From Chamaelirium japonicum (lineage: Eukaryota; Streptophyta; Magnoliopsida; Liliales; Melanthiaceae): DNA of 64,000 nucleotides. The DNA is taken from contig OX393554.1 in the NCBI GenBank assembly GCA_947650365.1, forward strand, positions 33,402,704 to 33,466,703, given 5' to 3'. The notes beneath the pieces are model-generated. The model made no database searches, had not been told where the DNA came from, and worked only from the letters and a program-made list of their open reading frames with translations. The position numbers and the translations under genes were made by a program. Below are positions 39,701-49,350 of this stretch, piece by piece (position 1 is the stretch's first letter; each line of letters begins with the position of its first letter).

Positions 39701-39948
39701 ATCACTGAAGGGGGAGGGACATCATGATAACAACAAACAAACCACATGATGGATTTTTTACTTTGAGGTCGAGATTTAGGGTTTCGGGATTACCTATTGA
39801 CGCCGAGATCTTCTCCCGGAGGGAGTTCGATGGCATCCAGATCGACTGACGACAGATCTATCCCAAGCCGTTGGGCCATTGCTTCGATGTCTTCCATCGA
39901 AATCTCGTCGGCCATGTGTTTTTTCTTGGTGATTTCGTCCTCCACCAT
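17963..39948 (-). CDS. TIF3B1: Translation initiation factor eIF3 subunit B
   Basis: eIF3b is the scaffold of the cytosolic eIF3 complex on the 40S ribosome. Coding exons in reading order are 39948-39794, 39704-39461, 38799-38653, 22878-22750, 20176-20048, 19954-19871, 19781-19657, 19565-19367, 19284-18752, 18512-18404 and 18304-17963: 2196 bases, 731 residues, every junction GT-AG and in phase. Residues 72-160 are the RRM (IIVVDNLP, then EGYCFIEF). Exons 4-10 form the beta-propeller ([51 protein letters not shown]). Exon 11 is the charged helical tail ([27 protein letters not shown]). The match to Arabidopsis TIF3B1 is continuous, so the gene looks intact. I chose the first ATG (39948; A at -3, G at +4); Met12 (MADEIS) is an alternative start. 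Intron 3 is 15,774 bp and holds a Helitron in opposite orientation; most other introns are 80-660 bp. Confidence 0.97.
20365..20845. mobile_element. Cluster of three foldback MITEs in eIF3b intron 4
   Basis: Three hairpins lie side by side. 20365-20495 pairs GCATTTGAGGGATCTAGATG and CTGATTTTTGGTG with their complements. 20580-20690 and 20717-20843 are GC-rich; the latter has ~57-bp arms (ATGCGGCGTGCGGTGCGTGC pairs with GCACGCACCGCACACCGCAT) and a loop near TGTGTGCGTGTGATGCACAC. The two GC-rich hairpins share the CGGTGTGC and GCACCGCA words and seem to be one family. None encodes protein. Confidence 0.7.
20856..20939. repeat. (TA)n microsatellite
   Basis: About 41 uninterrupted TA units lie in eIF3b intron 4, just beyond the GC-rich foldback. 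Open frames made of IYIYIY are artefacts. Confidence 0.95.
21049..21276. mobile_element. 228-bp foldback MITE (GGGGGTAA/AGTCTAATT family)
   Basis: About 50 bp at each end are inverted repeats: TAGGCCAATTAGACTTACCC and ATTAGAGTTACCCCCA on the left pair with TGGGGGTAACTCTAATTG and AGTCTAATTGGCCTA on the right. Words of the same kind (GGGGGTAAAGTCTAATT) make up the palindrome at 28970-29229, suggesting one family. No clear target duplication was seen. It lies in eIF3b intron 4. Confidence 0.65.
22879..24271. other. eIF3b intron 3, 3' part
   Basis: No coding sequence recognised. From about 23690 to 24220 the sequence is AT-rich with repeated TTCGGGCAAG and TTAATTATGG words and a TATA-like CCTATTTAAAGGCCC near 24148; it could be an old LTR but I cannot define its ends. 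Confidence 0.35.
24272..25477. mobile_element. hAT nonautonomous element, 1.2 kb
   Basis: The perfect 8-bp direct repeat GTTTCATC lies at 24264-24271 and 25478-25485. The right end, read inward, is CAGTGTAGTCAAGGTGGCTA; the left end contains TGTAGTCAAAG followed by GCCTAGGCG, so both ends share the CCTAGGCGTTTTG block. CAGTG is a common hAT terminus. The interior (about 24430-25160) is an array of a ~110-bp unit made of ATAAGAATTTGGGGG, TTTTCAAAATTGAGTTGAAT and TAACTCAAATTC. No transposase frame is present. It lies in eIF3b intron 3. Confidence 0.82.
25486..26560. other. eIF3b intron 3, between the hAT element and the Helitron region
   Basis: No gene recognised. A short block at 26225-26385 has repeated ACTCGG and CGACTC words as at 15125-15250. 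The exact left end of the Helitron may lie at the right edge of this stretch or beyond. Confidence 0.35.
26635..26910 (+). repeat. Two tandem copies of a ~135-bp unit
   Basis: The unit, with GAGAGGAGATCGTGTGCAGA, GGTTGCAGCGCAA and GGGATTCATGGGTTC followed by GTAGAACGGACGGCTGTGAT, occurs at about 26650-26785 and 26785-26910 with few differences. It is part of the noncoding 5' region assigned to the Helitron. Confidence 0.8.
27100..28640 (+). repeat. Series of doubled blocks and CT microsatellites
   Basis: Several separate tandem duplications lie in a row: AACACCGATCAA through CCCCAGCCCACCCTAGGTT (about 27122 and 27268); a ~200-bp block with AACGACGTCCCCGTCCCGTC and GGCGCATGCACCACTGCACC (about 27590 and 27805); and a ~190-bp block with GGTTCTTTTCATGTTTACCC and GGGGAGTTAAGTATTTGTTA (about 28255 and 28440). 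Long CT runs lie at 27340-27393 and 27647-27713. No frame in it looks like a real exon. Confidence 0.8.
28640..29229. repeat. 205-bp direct duplication plus a foldback
   Basis: A unit with TTGATTTCTTCTGATCTA and GAAAACCAAGCAATTGTTTT is present at about 28645 and 28850. The second copy runs into a palindrome (28970-29229) whose ~110-bp arms (GGGTTATTTTAACTTTGCCC, CATTGAATTAGACTTTAC, ACCCCCAAAACTAACTG) pair across a ~50-base loop. The arms resemble the MITE at 21049-21276. Confidence 0.7.
30538..35454 (+). pseudogene. Helitron Rep/helicase gene (decayed)
   Basis: This encoded the rolling-circle transposase of the Helitron. Parts in order: basic N-terminus with repeated [15 protein letters not shown] (30538-31065); an intron (GTAAGT donor near 31066, TTCAG acceptor near 31178); a CPMC zinc-finger-like block with [13 protein letters not shown]; the Helitron_like_N region with the HUH motif [12 protein letters not shown] (about 32614-32650) and the two-tyrosine Rep motif [12 protein letters not shown] (about 33022-33057); then a PIF1-type helicase with Walker A GAGTGKTF (34060), [17 protein letters not shown], and NKSQGQ and VALSRC at the end. 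A second intron, 34582-34689, is in phase. From 31657 on everything stays in one frame, interrupted by stops near 32050, 32794, 33367, 33598, 33883 and 34276; a frameshift lies between about 31350 and 31470. It is dead as read, but decay is light. Confidence 0.88.
36179..36541 (+). CDS. 120-residue ORF inside the Helitron, unknown function
   Basis: This ORF begins [20 protein letters not shown] and continues with [20 protein letters not shown] and [20 protein letters not shown]. It lies on the same strand between the helicase end and the Helitron 3' hairpin. I do not recognise the family, and it does not look like the RPA-type proteins that some plant Helitrons carry. It has mixed composition and no low-complexity runs apart from a lysine stretch coded by an A run. 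The last 20 or so residues, after [10 protein letters not shown], look like intron read-through, since a GTGGGTGTG donor-like word lies there. It may be one exon of a captured host gene or a Helitron accessory gene. Confidence 0.35.
   Translation: MYSNGRMGRHAFMAFERRWYTLNAMLQPMTFDTSTGIRKLKYLRTIDSMEDGLQKIYTEIWSNGQRQDIVIFANPEEKKKLYPFDVWFVGFFSDVGVMQTQLSISLCFKCYDSLIKPIAC
37160..37216 (+). other. Helitron 3' terminus with stacked hairpins
   Basis: Two small hairpins lie in succession: GCCGCTGAAGGCGGC (37168-37182) and GTGCCGAAGGCAC (37191-37203), the second being the canonical terminator hairpin before CTAG. Related words (GCCGCCGAAGGCG near 37128) lie upstream. Confidence 0.8.
37217..38249. other. 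eIF3b intron 3, 5' part
   Basis: This stretch lies between the Helitron end and exon 3. A ~60-bp block with ACTTCAAAAAGAACACAAAA and CATGCCAAG is doubled (about 38047 and 38128). An ORF at 37427-37657 shows no recognisable motif. Confidence 0.4.
38250..38576. mobile_element. Tourist-like MITE, 327 bp
   Basis: The ends GGGCTTGTTTGGAT and the complement GGTATTGTTTGGAT are flanked by TAA at 38247-38249 and 38577-38579, as in PIF/Harbinger MITEs. The interior has inverted GTTTCTTT/AAAGAAAC and GCACATG/CATGTGC words. It lies 77 bp from eIF3b exon 3. Confidence 0.72.
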
Positions 39949-40990
39949 GTTTCCAGTTGAGGATAGACAAGCAGAGACGGTGAAAAGCAGGCGAAACCCT
40001 AGAGAGAGAGAGCACGGCGGAAGCGGTAGCGGCGGAGACCGATAGAGAGAGAGAGGTGAGAGGGTTGTGGAGGCGGTTACAACTTACATTAGGGCTGCTC
40101 CGGCTGGAAATGGGCCATTCCTGGGTCTGAACTCAATTAAAGCCCGGCCTGTTCTGTTACGGAGCGTATTGAGCCCACACCTAGTGCAGACCTGGGCCCA
40201 CCTCACTTTTCAATAACTGATTATTTTGTGGGAAATTTTATGGGAAAATAGGTGTTAGGTCCCTAACAACAGATCAGGTTAATAAACTGGACACTCATAA
40301 GATCCCTTTAAGAGGAGGTCCCAATTTTATTTCATAAACCCGAAATCCCCCCCCCCCCTCCCTTTTTCTCCCCCTTCCCCTGTTTCCTCTCAAGCATCGT
40401 CGGCACAGCAGCAGTGGGGCCGACCTCCGCCTCCTCCTTCCTCCTCAAAGGCACGAGCAACAACAGTGGCGACGACGCTTGTAGATCTTAGGTTTTAGGA
40501 TTCGGTCTAGGGTTCATCCCATAGCATGTAGGATCATAGGTTTTAGGGTTCAGGTTGGGTCTTTGAGTTCGGATTAGGTCTAGAGTTCACTCCATGGCCT
40601 GTAGATCTTAGGATTTAGGATTCGGCTTAGGTTTTAGGTTTTGGTTTAGTTAAATAAGGAATGACATGCAAATGAAAATTTGAAGCACATTGAGGGGCAT
40701 TTTCATCCTTTGGCTTAAATGGGTCTCTTGTTTTGGACCGTTCGCTAAGTCTCACAAATTTTATCTGAGTGAGCCGCAGGTGATTTACCTCGAGGTAATT
40801 TCAGTCGGACGACTGAGAATATAAGATAGAGCCTAGCCCTTGAATTGATAGTGGGGATCTCGAAGCCCAATGAACATGGTGGGAGGGGCTTGAATTCAAC
40901 GATTCCCGAGCCTTGCCCAAGGCTCATGTGGGGGACATTTGTGTGCCGTCTTAATCAAAGACTTTTCCCTACAATTCTTGACTGAATTGG
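39949..40990. other. eIF3b upstream region and repeat blocks
   Basis: On the minus strand, 39949-40090 should hold the eIF3b leader; it has GA/CT runs (AGAGAGAGAG) at 40003-40012 and 40046-40055 of the kind frequent in plant leaders. No TATA box was fixed. Bases 40480-40630 hold a loose tandem repeat of GTAGATCTTAGG, TTTAGGATTCGG and GGTCTAGGGTTCA, sharing words with 11640-11700. A C run lies at 40350-40358. Confidence 0.4.
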
Positions 40991-40994
40991 ATGG

Positions 40995-41543
40995 TTTGTA
41001 TATTGTAGAGATGGATATTAGAGGGTAGAGAGAAAAAGAAATAGCACGATGAGTTGTTGTCGAAGTTCAGTCTTACGACCTACGTCTCCGGGCGAGACGT
41101 GCCGCCTGGTTTGCACTATAATGAAGGTGAAGATGGAGGTCAGCGTTCTCTCGACAGGCCGAGAGAAGCCTCTTACAATCAGAGTTGCACAGAGCAACTA
41201 GAAGGAAACTAGAAGAAGAGAAGAGAGTTTTGGCTATAGCTCTAGAATCCTCTCCTCCTCTGATCCACTAACCAACCAATCAACCCCTTTTCTGTAGGTC
41301 ATAGGGGTTCTTTTATAGTTGAGGATGTGCTCGATATGGCAGTGATGACATGGCGATGCTGAGGTGGTGTTGATCCTTAGCGTTCTAGTTGGGCCCCTTA
41401 TTGGGCCATTATCCGGGCCCAATAGGGGGGGCTTGATTTGCGGGCCCTGATTAATAGGTCCATGGGCCTGGACTTGCCCACTCAAGCCGTTGTGCGGATC
41501 CATGTGGATCTGGTCTGATCTAGTATAATTTTTGCACCCACAA
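40995..41543 (-). mobile_element. LTR-like fossil, minus strand
   Basis: Read on the minus strand it begins TGTGGGTGCAAAAATTATAC, has a TATA-like ACTATAAAAGAACCCC (about 41310), and then a leader with TTGTAAGAGGCTTCTCTCGG and CCTGTCGAGAG that resembles 11106-11150. This order fits the U3-R-U5 plan of a solo LTR. The far end and target duplication are not certain. No coding part; age unknown. Confidence 0.42.
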
Positions 41544-42800
41544 CTCTCACTAGTATTTTAATATGGTGCTCTGGTGATGCTCCCGAACCTATGCTTAATC
41601 AATGATCAAAAAATCGAAACATTTCACAAAAAATATATGAATTTTTTTTCTGAGACCTCGATACGAAATATGATATGCAACCTCGATCGGTTGGAAAACT
41701 GCACGATATTTCATGAAATGACACATTTTTTTCAAATATTTATGAAACCCTCCAATTTGTTCTTCATTTACTTTAAGTTATTTTATGTAAATAAGCAAAT
41801 TACCCCCATTTGATCTCAATAAAATTATGAAATTTATAAAAAATCAAATGAATCAAAAAGTATATTTTCAGTTTTAGTAGGAGTAAATAGTTATCAGGGG
41901 TTTTCATAAAATCTGTAAGTTAAAAAAAAATGGTTAAATCAACTCTTTTTTAGCTTAAAAAATTCCACAAGATGTAGAACTGTAAGTACATCTAGAAAAT
42001 CATGGTCCCTCAAAAGAAAATTTTGAATGAATAAAATTTTTCTTATATGAAAACTCAATTTTTTTAAAACTTAATAAAAAAAAGTGTTTCAAATTTTAAC
42101 ATAATTTTTGCACAATTTCAAACTTGCATAACGTTCTTGTTTTAAGTCTATTTTCAAAATCATTTGAAGCATTATTTTAACAATCAACTAATATTTATTT
42201 TATAAATATTTTTTTCATAAAAAAGACTAAAATATATTTGAAAAACATAGATCAAAATCGGACCAAACAAGACTGCACAAGAACATATATAACTCACAAA
42301 CTCAAATACATAGAAGACATGCTTTGTAAAGATCGTTAACACTAGATATCATACAAATACTACCCAAGTATTCTAAAGTGTGTATCTATACTTGGTTTAT
42401 GACTATCTAGGGTTTAACTGAAAAATTCCATTAGAAAATCAATATTTTTACTATTTTCTATAAAACTGCAATATTTTTATACTGCTGAAATATTTTCATG
42501 AAATGTTTTTATATCCAGAGTATCAAAATATTAGTAAGAATGAAAATTTTGAACCTTGTGCTTAATTGAACTTTGACGCTCCAGCTAGGGTTACTTAGCA
42601 GGGTGTTTGGCATGAGGAACAACTGTTCTGCTTAATCCTAATCCAGAAGAGGATATTTTTGCCAATAACTATTTCTAATGTAGTTGGATGGTTCAGTGTT
42701 TTGGTTAGCAAAGAAAAATACTAAGTGATGTATTATAATTTTCAAATCCTTCGTTCCACCCGAACAAATACTATCCGTTAGTTTTAAAATATGGAACTGG
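41544..42800. other. AT-rich intergenic sequence
   Basis: More than a kilobase of A/T-rich sequence with no gene, no clear inverted ends and no long repeat that I can see. An ORF at 41574-41813 is low in complexity and matches nothing known to me. Confidence 0.5.
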
Positions 42801-42809
42801 GAATAGATG

Positions 42810-42935
42810 GATGTCTTTTAAAGAGCTAGAATTCTTTTAAAGAGTTAGAATTTTTCTTCCGTGTGTGAACGCGGCTCTCTTTTAAATCCATTTAAAAACC
42901 TACCATAAAGATGATAAATTTTCATTCAATGGCAT
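42810..42935 (+). mobile_element. Left part of a split nonautonomous Helitron
   Basis: AAAGAGCTAGAATT, CTTCCGTGTGTGAACGCGGC and TCTCTTTTAAATCCATTTAA, then AAACCTACCAT and GATAAATTTTCATTCAATGG match the intact relative at 59375-59466. The match stops at 42935 and resumes at 57999, where the sequence continues to a CTAG 3' end. The first bases of this copy are diverged, so its 5' end is not fixed. Confidence 0.7.
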
Positions 42936-43974
42936 TGTATGAGCGAAAAAAAGATACGGATCATTTTTATTGCGCACACGAAGATTAAAGAGTCGGGACC
43001 TGGGGGCTCGGGGGTGGTGAGCCAGGTGCGGCGAAGGTTTGATCAGGAGATTATGGGAAAGATCCTCTGGAGGGTTCCTTTGATCAGCGTCTCCAAGTTA
43101 CTTCATGCGAGAGCTCTAGAAGGGTTGCCCAGAACAGAGGCCTTTATGAGGTTTCGAGTTTCTTGAGAGGTCGAGGGTTTTGGCCTTTGCGTTTGTTCCT
43201 TCTGTACTTCGCGTTTTCTCAGCTAGGAGCTTTCAGTATTGTTTGCTCGATCTTCGTGTTTCCCTCGGCTCTTGTTAGACCTCGGCGTCCTTGATCGTCG
43301 ATTCACGGCGTTGATCGTGCTTTTACCTTTGGCTTTGGCTTCTGGCATCTGGCTCTGGCGTCGGTGTAGCTTTGGCATTTAGCACTTGAATATAGAAGGG
43401 ATAGAGGCTTGCGGTGCTTTCATTATTCTGGACTTCGCATCGTATCGGCTAGAAAGTGCATTGCTTTGCTCGTGATCCTTCGTAGTTGTTTAGCTTCAAC
43501 ACACGCATGGCTTTAGCGCGAGTGTAACTTTGGCTTTGCTCTGGCTTTAGCTTTTGGCTTCTGACGTTTGATTCTAGCTTAGCTTTAACTTTGGCTTTAG
43601 CTTTTTGCGTCTTCCTCCGGCGTTGCTTTGACATAGCTCTGGCGTCGGTGTAGCTTTGGCGTATAGCGCTTGAACATAGAAGGTGTGTGTACCTAAGCCA
43701 ATGAAGAAAAAGGAGCGCAGCACCCGGCCTCGTACGATGCCTCGATCGGCCACGCGTTTCATGTAGGCCGACCGCACACTTAACCCGGCTATGCCACGCA
43801 TGAGAGCACAACCCTCAACAGTAAGACCTCGACAGCATGACCCGATCGATCGCGCGCTTGAGCCTGGATGCGCTGCGATTGGCTGTGTGTTTCGCGCCGG
43901 CCGGTCGCGTGTTTCACGCCAGTCAACAGCGCGTCTCATGCCGGTGGGCCGTGCATGCGCTTGGGCTAGGCCGC

Positions 43975-46234
43975 TGTTAGAATTGGTGAGGTCTATAGCT
44001 CGTAAAAACCTATAGTTTAGCTATGTATGGTTGATAGTATAGGATTGCATATTGGTACGTACCTTAGTATGTGTTCTGATTACAAAACAGAGAGCCATGG
44101 CTACATGATAATCCACTTGAGTAGGAGACTCAAGGGACTGGTCCCATGTAACCTAAATGAGTTCGCAGCTCTGATTAGGGTTGGTCGCCCTATCAGGATA
44201 AACTGTTGGGATGACAGAGCGTGGGTGTCTCCACCACGGTCATTACCAGGCACAATATCTGTGGCCGAACGGAACCAACACGGTGTATAGATCGGTGAGT
44301 AAACACCGGTGTACTAAACCGTGTTTCTGCTTAGGGTAAAACGGTCCTAAACCCTGAGGAACCATGTCTGGTGGACTAACCAGTTGTGTAGTGCTTTGGC
44401 GTACCAATGTGTGAGGATCCGAATGCAGTGATCCAAAACCACGGTGTACTGGGTTACCCGGCTGGCGTTGCATCAGCGTGTCACTCCTGTAGGCTATCCA
44501 CACCCCTAACGAGAGGTGCGTTCCTTGGTCTGACCTACGTCGTATTAAACCCTGGCCAGGTGGTCATCAGTTGGACTGGTGACGGATCCGGTTGCTCGAA
44601 AGAGTAATCAGAGGTACGATATATGTGGTCAACCTGGAAGGAACCGAGTCATATGAGCACTCGAGTCTGATGGTATTCTCCACCGCTCGAGTTGCATCAT
44701 GGCACCAGATGGAGGGACAGCGAGTTTACCATACTAAGCGGAGAGCAGGGGTATGGGGGAGAACATAATAAATCCGAGGGCATTGGAGTGCAGCCTGCGT
44801 CACACTCTGGGTGGCCACGCAGGTTAACTCGGACTCAGAGGATCGATGATACACTCGGGTAGTGTGTCGATTGAGTCTAAGTTGGAAGCTATGAACCCTA
44901 GTCCCTGAAGGTTCCACCTTATCGACATTATATACGGTTCTTATACCATCTCCTCGAAACACAGAACATAGTTAGAAGAAGCGAGAAGTTCAAGTCTATG
45001 CTCCGTGAGTGCTTCGCACTAATGCACGGTAGATGCGTAGCTACGTGTGTGCATTAAGGGGAAACCCTAGGTTAGTGCAGAGACACATGTAGCAATTCCT
45101 TGCCATAAGTGGACTTTGCCAATAGTGAAATCACTAGTACACTTCACTTATGTGTGCCTTGCAAAGTCTCATACACGAGGAGCGGCCAACTAGTGACATA
45201 AGGGCGTTTTGGTCATACCATGCACCACTATGCACTAGGGGGGCCGGCCCTAAGTGTTGGGAGACTGGTCAAGGTCGACCCCATTGGTTTCAGGAGGTTG
45301 TTGCCTCTAATGAATGGGCCGATCATGAGGCACAGAAAATGGGCTGGTTTTGACCGTTTTCAAAACCAAGGAAAATATAGAGATAAAAGAAGAGATATAT
45401 AGAGAGAGGTTTGAATCAGTCAAAATTATCCGTACTATCCTTATCCATATGGATAGGCTGGCCCTATATAAGGGAAAAAGAGAGAGGGGGGTCAGCGATG
45501 GATGCAAGCCCTAGAGGCCGGCCATGCCATGGGGAAACCCTAGCTGCCCCCTCTCCTCTCTCCTCTTCTCCTCTCTCCTCTTCTCCTCTCTCGTCTCTCT
45601 CTCCCTCGCTTGCGCCATTAGATGGCGACTTGTCTTTCTCGTGTGGTGTTTCGTAGAAGGAGAAGGCTCGTCGGATGGAGGCACTCAGAGATCCATTGAT
45701 GAGGTACCGTGCATCGTGTGACATCGGGTGAACTAGAAGGCATCTCCCGCAACCTTTTACTGTCCAGAATCTGCACAGAAAATTAGTATTATTTCTATGA
45801 TTTCAAGAGTTATAGAAGTTCAAATGAGGTGAAACTTGTTGAAAAAGTTGTGTCTTGAAGTTGGCTACCTACAGTCCAAATTTCAGCCCAATCCGAGTTC
45901 AGAAAAGAAAGTTATGGCCGTCATACCGAAGGTATGTCGAGCAGATCTGAGCCCGTCTCCATCGACAAAGAAGAAACGTGTCGTGATAAAAGAATCCGCA
46001 CGCAGGTATGATCTCCAATATGTAGATCTATCATAGATAGAACATGCATACATGCTAGATTGTTCTTTCACGTTAGATCAACATTAGGGGTTCGCATAGT
46101 TGTCATGCTAGATTCATACACGCACGTGTAGATCGTTTCGATGAAAATTTTGATATGTAATGCACACCGCTCACGGTCTTCAGATCTTCACTTTGCTTCC
46201 GCTGTGGGCCTCTACCATGGATTTATTTTCAATA
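43975..46234 (+). mobile_element. Probable solo LTR, 2.26 kb, nested in the Gypsy 5' LTR (fossil)
   Basis: It begins TGTTAGAATTGGTGAGG, a common Copia-type LTR start, and has a TATA-like CCCTATATAAGGG near 45460. Comparison with the other Gypsy LTR near 54760 shows where it entered; flanks GCCGC and GCCAT are poor matches and could be a worn target duplication. No coding part is recognised. The long U3 of about 1.5 kb before the TATA is unusual. Confidence 0.6.
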
Positions 46235-47423
46235 GCCATGACCCGATCGGCCACACGTTTCGTGCCGATCGACCACGCACTTCGCATCGGTCAGCCGCGC
46301 GTTTGGGCCTGGCTGCGCTTCCGATGGCCGCTCGCCCGATCGGCCTCGCACTTGGCTTGGCTGCGTCTCGACCATGCACTTGGCTCGTATGCGCCTCAGC
46401 AATGCGTTTCACGCTGGTCAGTCACGCACTTGGATCGGCTGCGTCTTAGACGGTCGCGTGTCTTGGTTGGTCATGCACCAGGTCGACCGTGCATCTCGCT
46501 ACAGCCATGCAAGAACTCACGCACAGCTCTGATATTCATGGGAACAGCTGGCCTGAAGATCGCGCATCAGGACTATTCAATAGCCACTCCCGAGAATCTC
46601 GAGCGGGTGACGGATTCGGGAAGACAGCTAGCTCATGCCCCGAGATTCCCAATCGACCAGCATGGCAAGAAGTATCCTCTGCCATAACTACCGAGTGCTC
46701 GCCTGTCGACACATCGCCGACCCGCAAGGCAGTTACACAGATCACGGGATCATGCCATCAATGTCGCCCTACACAAAACGCAACAACTGTCAACTAGCAG
46801 AATTATAAAAGGGGGCTTACCCCTTCAAAGAAAAAGGATCCAAATTCTGGAAGAGGAGGTGCTGCCCAATTCTCTCTAGAGTTTTCGGAGCTTGAGAGAG
46901 AGAAAGACTGGAGAGGTCGGTAATTGAGAGGTCGGTCCTCTCATGGTGTAATTGGGTCAGGGTGAGAGCTTGTAACCTGTTTGGCTTACTAGTGCATTCT
47001 CGCCCCTCTCCGTGGTTTTTTCCCTTTCGACGTTGAGAAGGGGTTTTTCCACGTAAACCCGGTCTGATCGACTTTGTTCACTGGTCTGTTAGATTGTGAT
47101 TTCCAATTGAACTGCTTCCACTAGAAAAAGATCCCATAATCTTGGCGCAATCTGTAGGATCAGTCTTCGAGACTTCCAACTAGAATTCTTGACCGTCGAC
47201 CCGTGGGTGTCGACCGGTCAGCCATTCCATCTCGTTGCAGTCTCAGGTACCCGACCTATAACCTACCTAAATCTACTAACCGATTTGACCTGTGGGTGTC
47301 GATCGACCAGTTAACTCAGGAGTCATCACCATGATCACACGACTGAGGAACGATGGCCGGCAGACCGTATCATACTAGTTCAACCTCACAGCTCCGGTCC
47401 AATTTTATTGTACCCAGGGAGGC

Positions 47424-48180
47424 TGTGACGACCAAGATCCAATAGGCCAATAGCCAAGAGCCAAGACTCCTGAGGCGGGAATGCCAAGATGGATGAGGTG
47501 AGGTGAGGTGAGGTGAGGTGTACAAGGCCATGAGTTAGCCCCACATCGCCTGGAGAGAAGGAGATCCTGAGCTACTTATATAATTTCCCCTCCTAAACAT
47601 ACAAGACGCGTTTTAAAACCGTGCGCCGCTACGGATTTCGTAAGAACTCCGTAGTTAAGCGTGCTCGGGCGAGAGTAGTACCAGGATGGGTGACCCCCTG
47701 GGAAGTTCTCGTGCGGGCACGGGCAAAGCGGACAAAATCTTGTGTGTTTGGGGCGGATGTTACAAAATGGTATCAGAGCCGGTTCTCCTCGGGATGGGGG
47801 GGTCTAACCCTACACGAGGACGTGTAGCCCTAAGGGGGGTGGATTGTGACGACCAAGATCCAATAGGCCAATAGCCAAGAGCCAAGACTCCTGAGGCGGG
47901 AATGCCAAGATGGATGAGGTGAGGTGAGGTGAGGTGTACAAGGCCATGAGTTAGCCCCACATCGCCTGGAGAGAAGGAGATCCTGAGCTACTTATATAAT
48001 TTCCCCTCCTAAACATACAAGACGCGTTTTAAAACCGTGCGCCGCTACGGATTTCGTAAGAACTCCGTAGTTAAGCGTGCTCGGGCGAGAGTAGTACCAG
48101 GATGGGTGACCCCCTGGGAAGTTCTCGTGCGGGCACGGGCAAAGCGGACAAAATCTTGTGTGTTTGGGGCGGATGTTACA
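47424..48180 (+). mobile_element. Cassandra TRIM retrotransposon, looks whole
   Basis: The two direct LTRs (47424-47764, 341 bp; 47845-48180, 336 bp) begin TGTGACGACC and end GGATGTTACA. By eye they are identical apart from the number of GAGGT units, so the insertion is young. Right after the first LTR comes TGGTATCAGAGCC, the initiator-Met tRNA primer site, then only about 80 bases and a GGGGGGTGGA polypurine tract. Each LTR carries 5S-rRNA-derived sequence, the hallmark of Cassandra. It encodes no protein and depends on other elements. It lies in the leader of the Gypsy element. I found no matching 5-bp flanks. Confidence 0.93.
47640..47713 (+). other. 5S rRNA-derived segment in the left Cassandra LTR
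   Basis: AGAACTCCGTAGTTAAGCGT, then GGGCGAGAGTAGTACCAGGA and TGGGTGACC...CTGGGAAGTTCTCGTG follow the plant 5S rRNA from its middle to near its end, including the A box, intermediate element and C box. It is part of the LTR, not a 5S gene: the 5' part of 5S RNA is missing. The same segment recurs at about 48056-48129 in the right LTR. Confidence 0.92.
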
Positions 48181-48208
48181 AAATCTTTTGTAACATCCAG
48201 TTCAACCG
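48181..48208. other. Perfect inverted repeat at the Cassandra right border
   Basis: The last ten bases of the LTR and the next three (GGATGTTACAAAA) are followed after TC by their exact complement TTTTGTAACATCC, giving a 13-bp stem with a 2-base loop across 48171-48198. This may be chance, or a scrap of an LTR end in inverse orientation. Confidence 0.7.
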
Positions 48209-48899
48209 CCCTCGAACTCGGAGTGCACCATCCCGCTGGTGAATCTTGCACTGGGGGGCGTGGAACCGAGCCAAGTTCCGATGGTCGCCACGACTATTCT
48301 AGGAGGAGGCTTATCTGAGGCATTCCTAGCTACCATGATGATGACCCAACAAGCTCTCACCGCACAGCTTCAGACGATGCAACGTAACTATGAAGAGTTG
48401 CGCGAATTCGTTCGAGTCGCACCGGTTGGAGTCCCGATAAACTCAATCGTACTAACCCCTACTGGACAAAGCCTTCCTACGCAAGTTGCCCCACCAATGC
48501 AAGTGTAGCTGCATTCGAATCCTCATGGTGAGGTCAGAGCAAATCAGTTAGTGGAGATACAAAGTGCGAATCCTGACAGGTGGGGATCAAGTAGCACAGA
48601 GCCTACCGAAAGAAACAAACGAGCCCAGGCAGCGGCGGTACGCTCGGACGTCTAGTCTCGGCTCGGGGAGCATCCCCGATAGCCGCCCACATCCAAGCGC
48701 AACTTGAAGACAGGCTCTGCTCAACCCCACCATCTTCCGCGGGAAGATAGGCACCGTCGACCACCAAGTGAGCATCATCGATCACTATCATATCACACCG
48801 GCTAGCCGGTAACCGGCTCACACCGCTAACAAAGGAAGCGAACAAGTGCTTATTCGGCAACCTGCTCTGGAGCGCCTTGCAGGCCGAGGAGAAGGGCCT

Positions 48900-49350
48900 T
48901 GAGATCACATGGAGGGGCGAGCTCCGGATCGAATGGAGGAGGTTGCCATCCGAGGAGCCACTCACTCGCCCCTCATCGGAAAACTCCTCAAGGAGCCATT
49001 CCTGCGAGGATGGAACCCTCCATGCCTTCCAAAGTTTGATGGAACTAAGGATCCCGTGGAACACGTGCTCACCTTCCAAAATGCCTTGGTCCCTCACGAA
49101 GAGGATCACATTCTCTATCGTACCTTTGCTAATAGTTTGTCGGGAACGCCGTTAGAGTGGTTCCACAAGCTTAGACCCTCGTCTATTTCATCCTTTACGG
49201 AGCTGAGCACACGGTTCATTGACCAGTATCGTTGTAACCGACGAGAATTAAAGACCCTGGAGTCACTCTTTGGGATGAGCATAACTCAGAAGGAGATGCT
49301 GAGTCAATTCCACCACAGGTTCAGAGCTGAAATACTTGAACTTAGCGGAC
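48900..49350 (+). other. Gag part of the Gypsy fossil
   Basis: The frame reads PCLPKFDGTKDPVEHVLTFQ, then GTPLEWFHKLRPSSISSFTE and FIDQYRCNR, the usual signature of plant Ty3/Gypsy gag (retrotransposon gag domain, PF03732). It belongs to the broken element 43684-55638. Confidence 0.85.

Noticed and set aside
44027-45656. Several 60-90-residue ORFs in the solo LTR
   Set aside because: Short, overlapping on both strands and without motifs, in sequence that behaves as a long LTR.
47640-48129. 5S rRNA genes
   Set aside because: Only the middle to 3' part of 5S is present and it lies in both LTRs of a Cassandra element.
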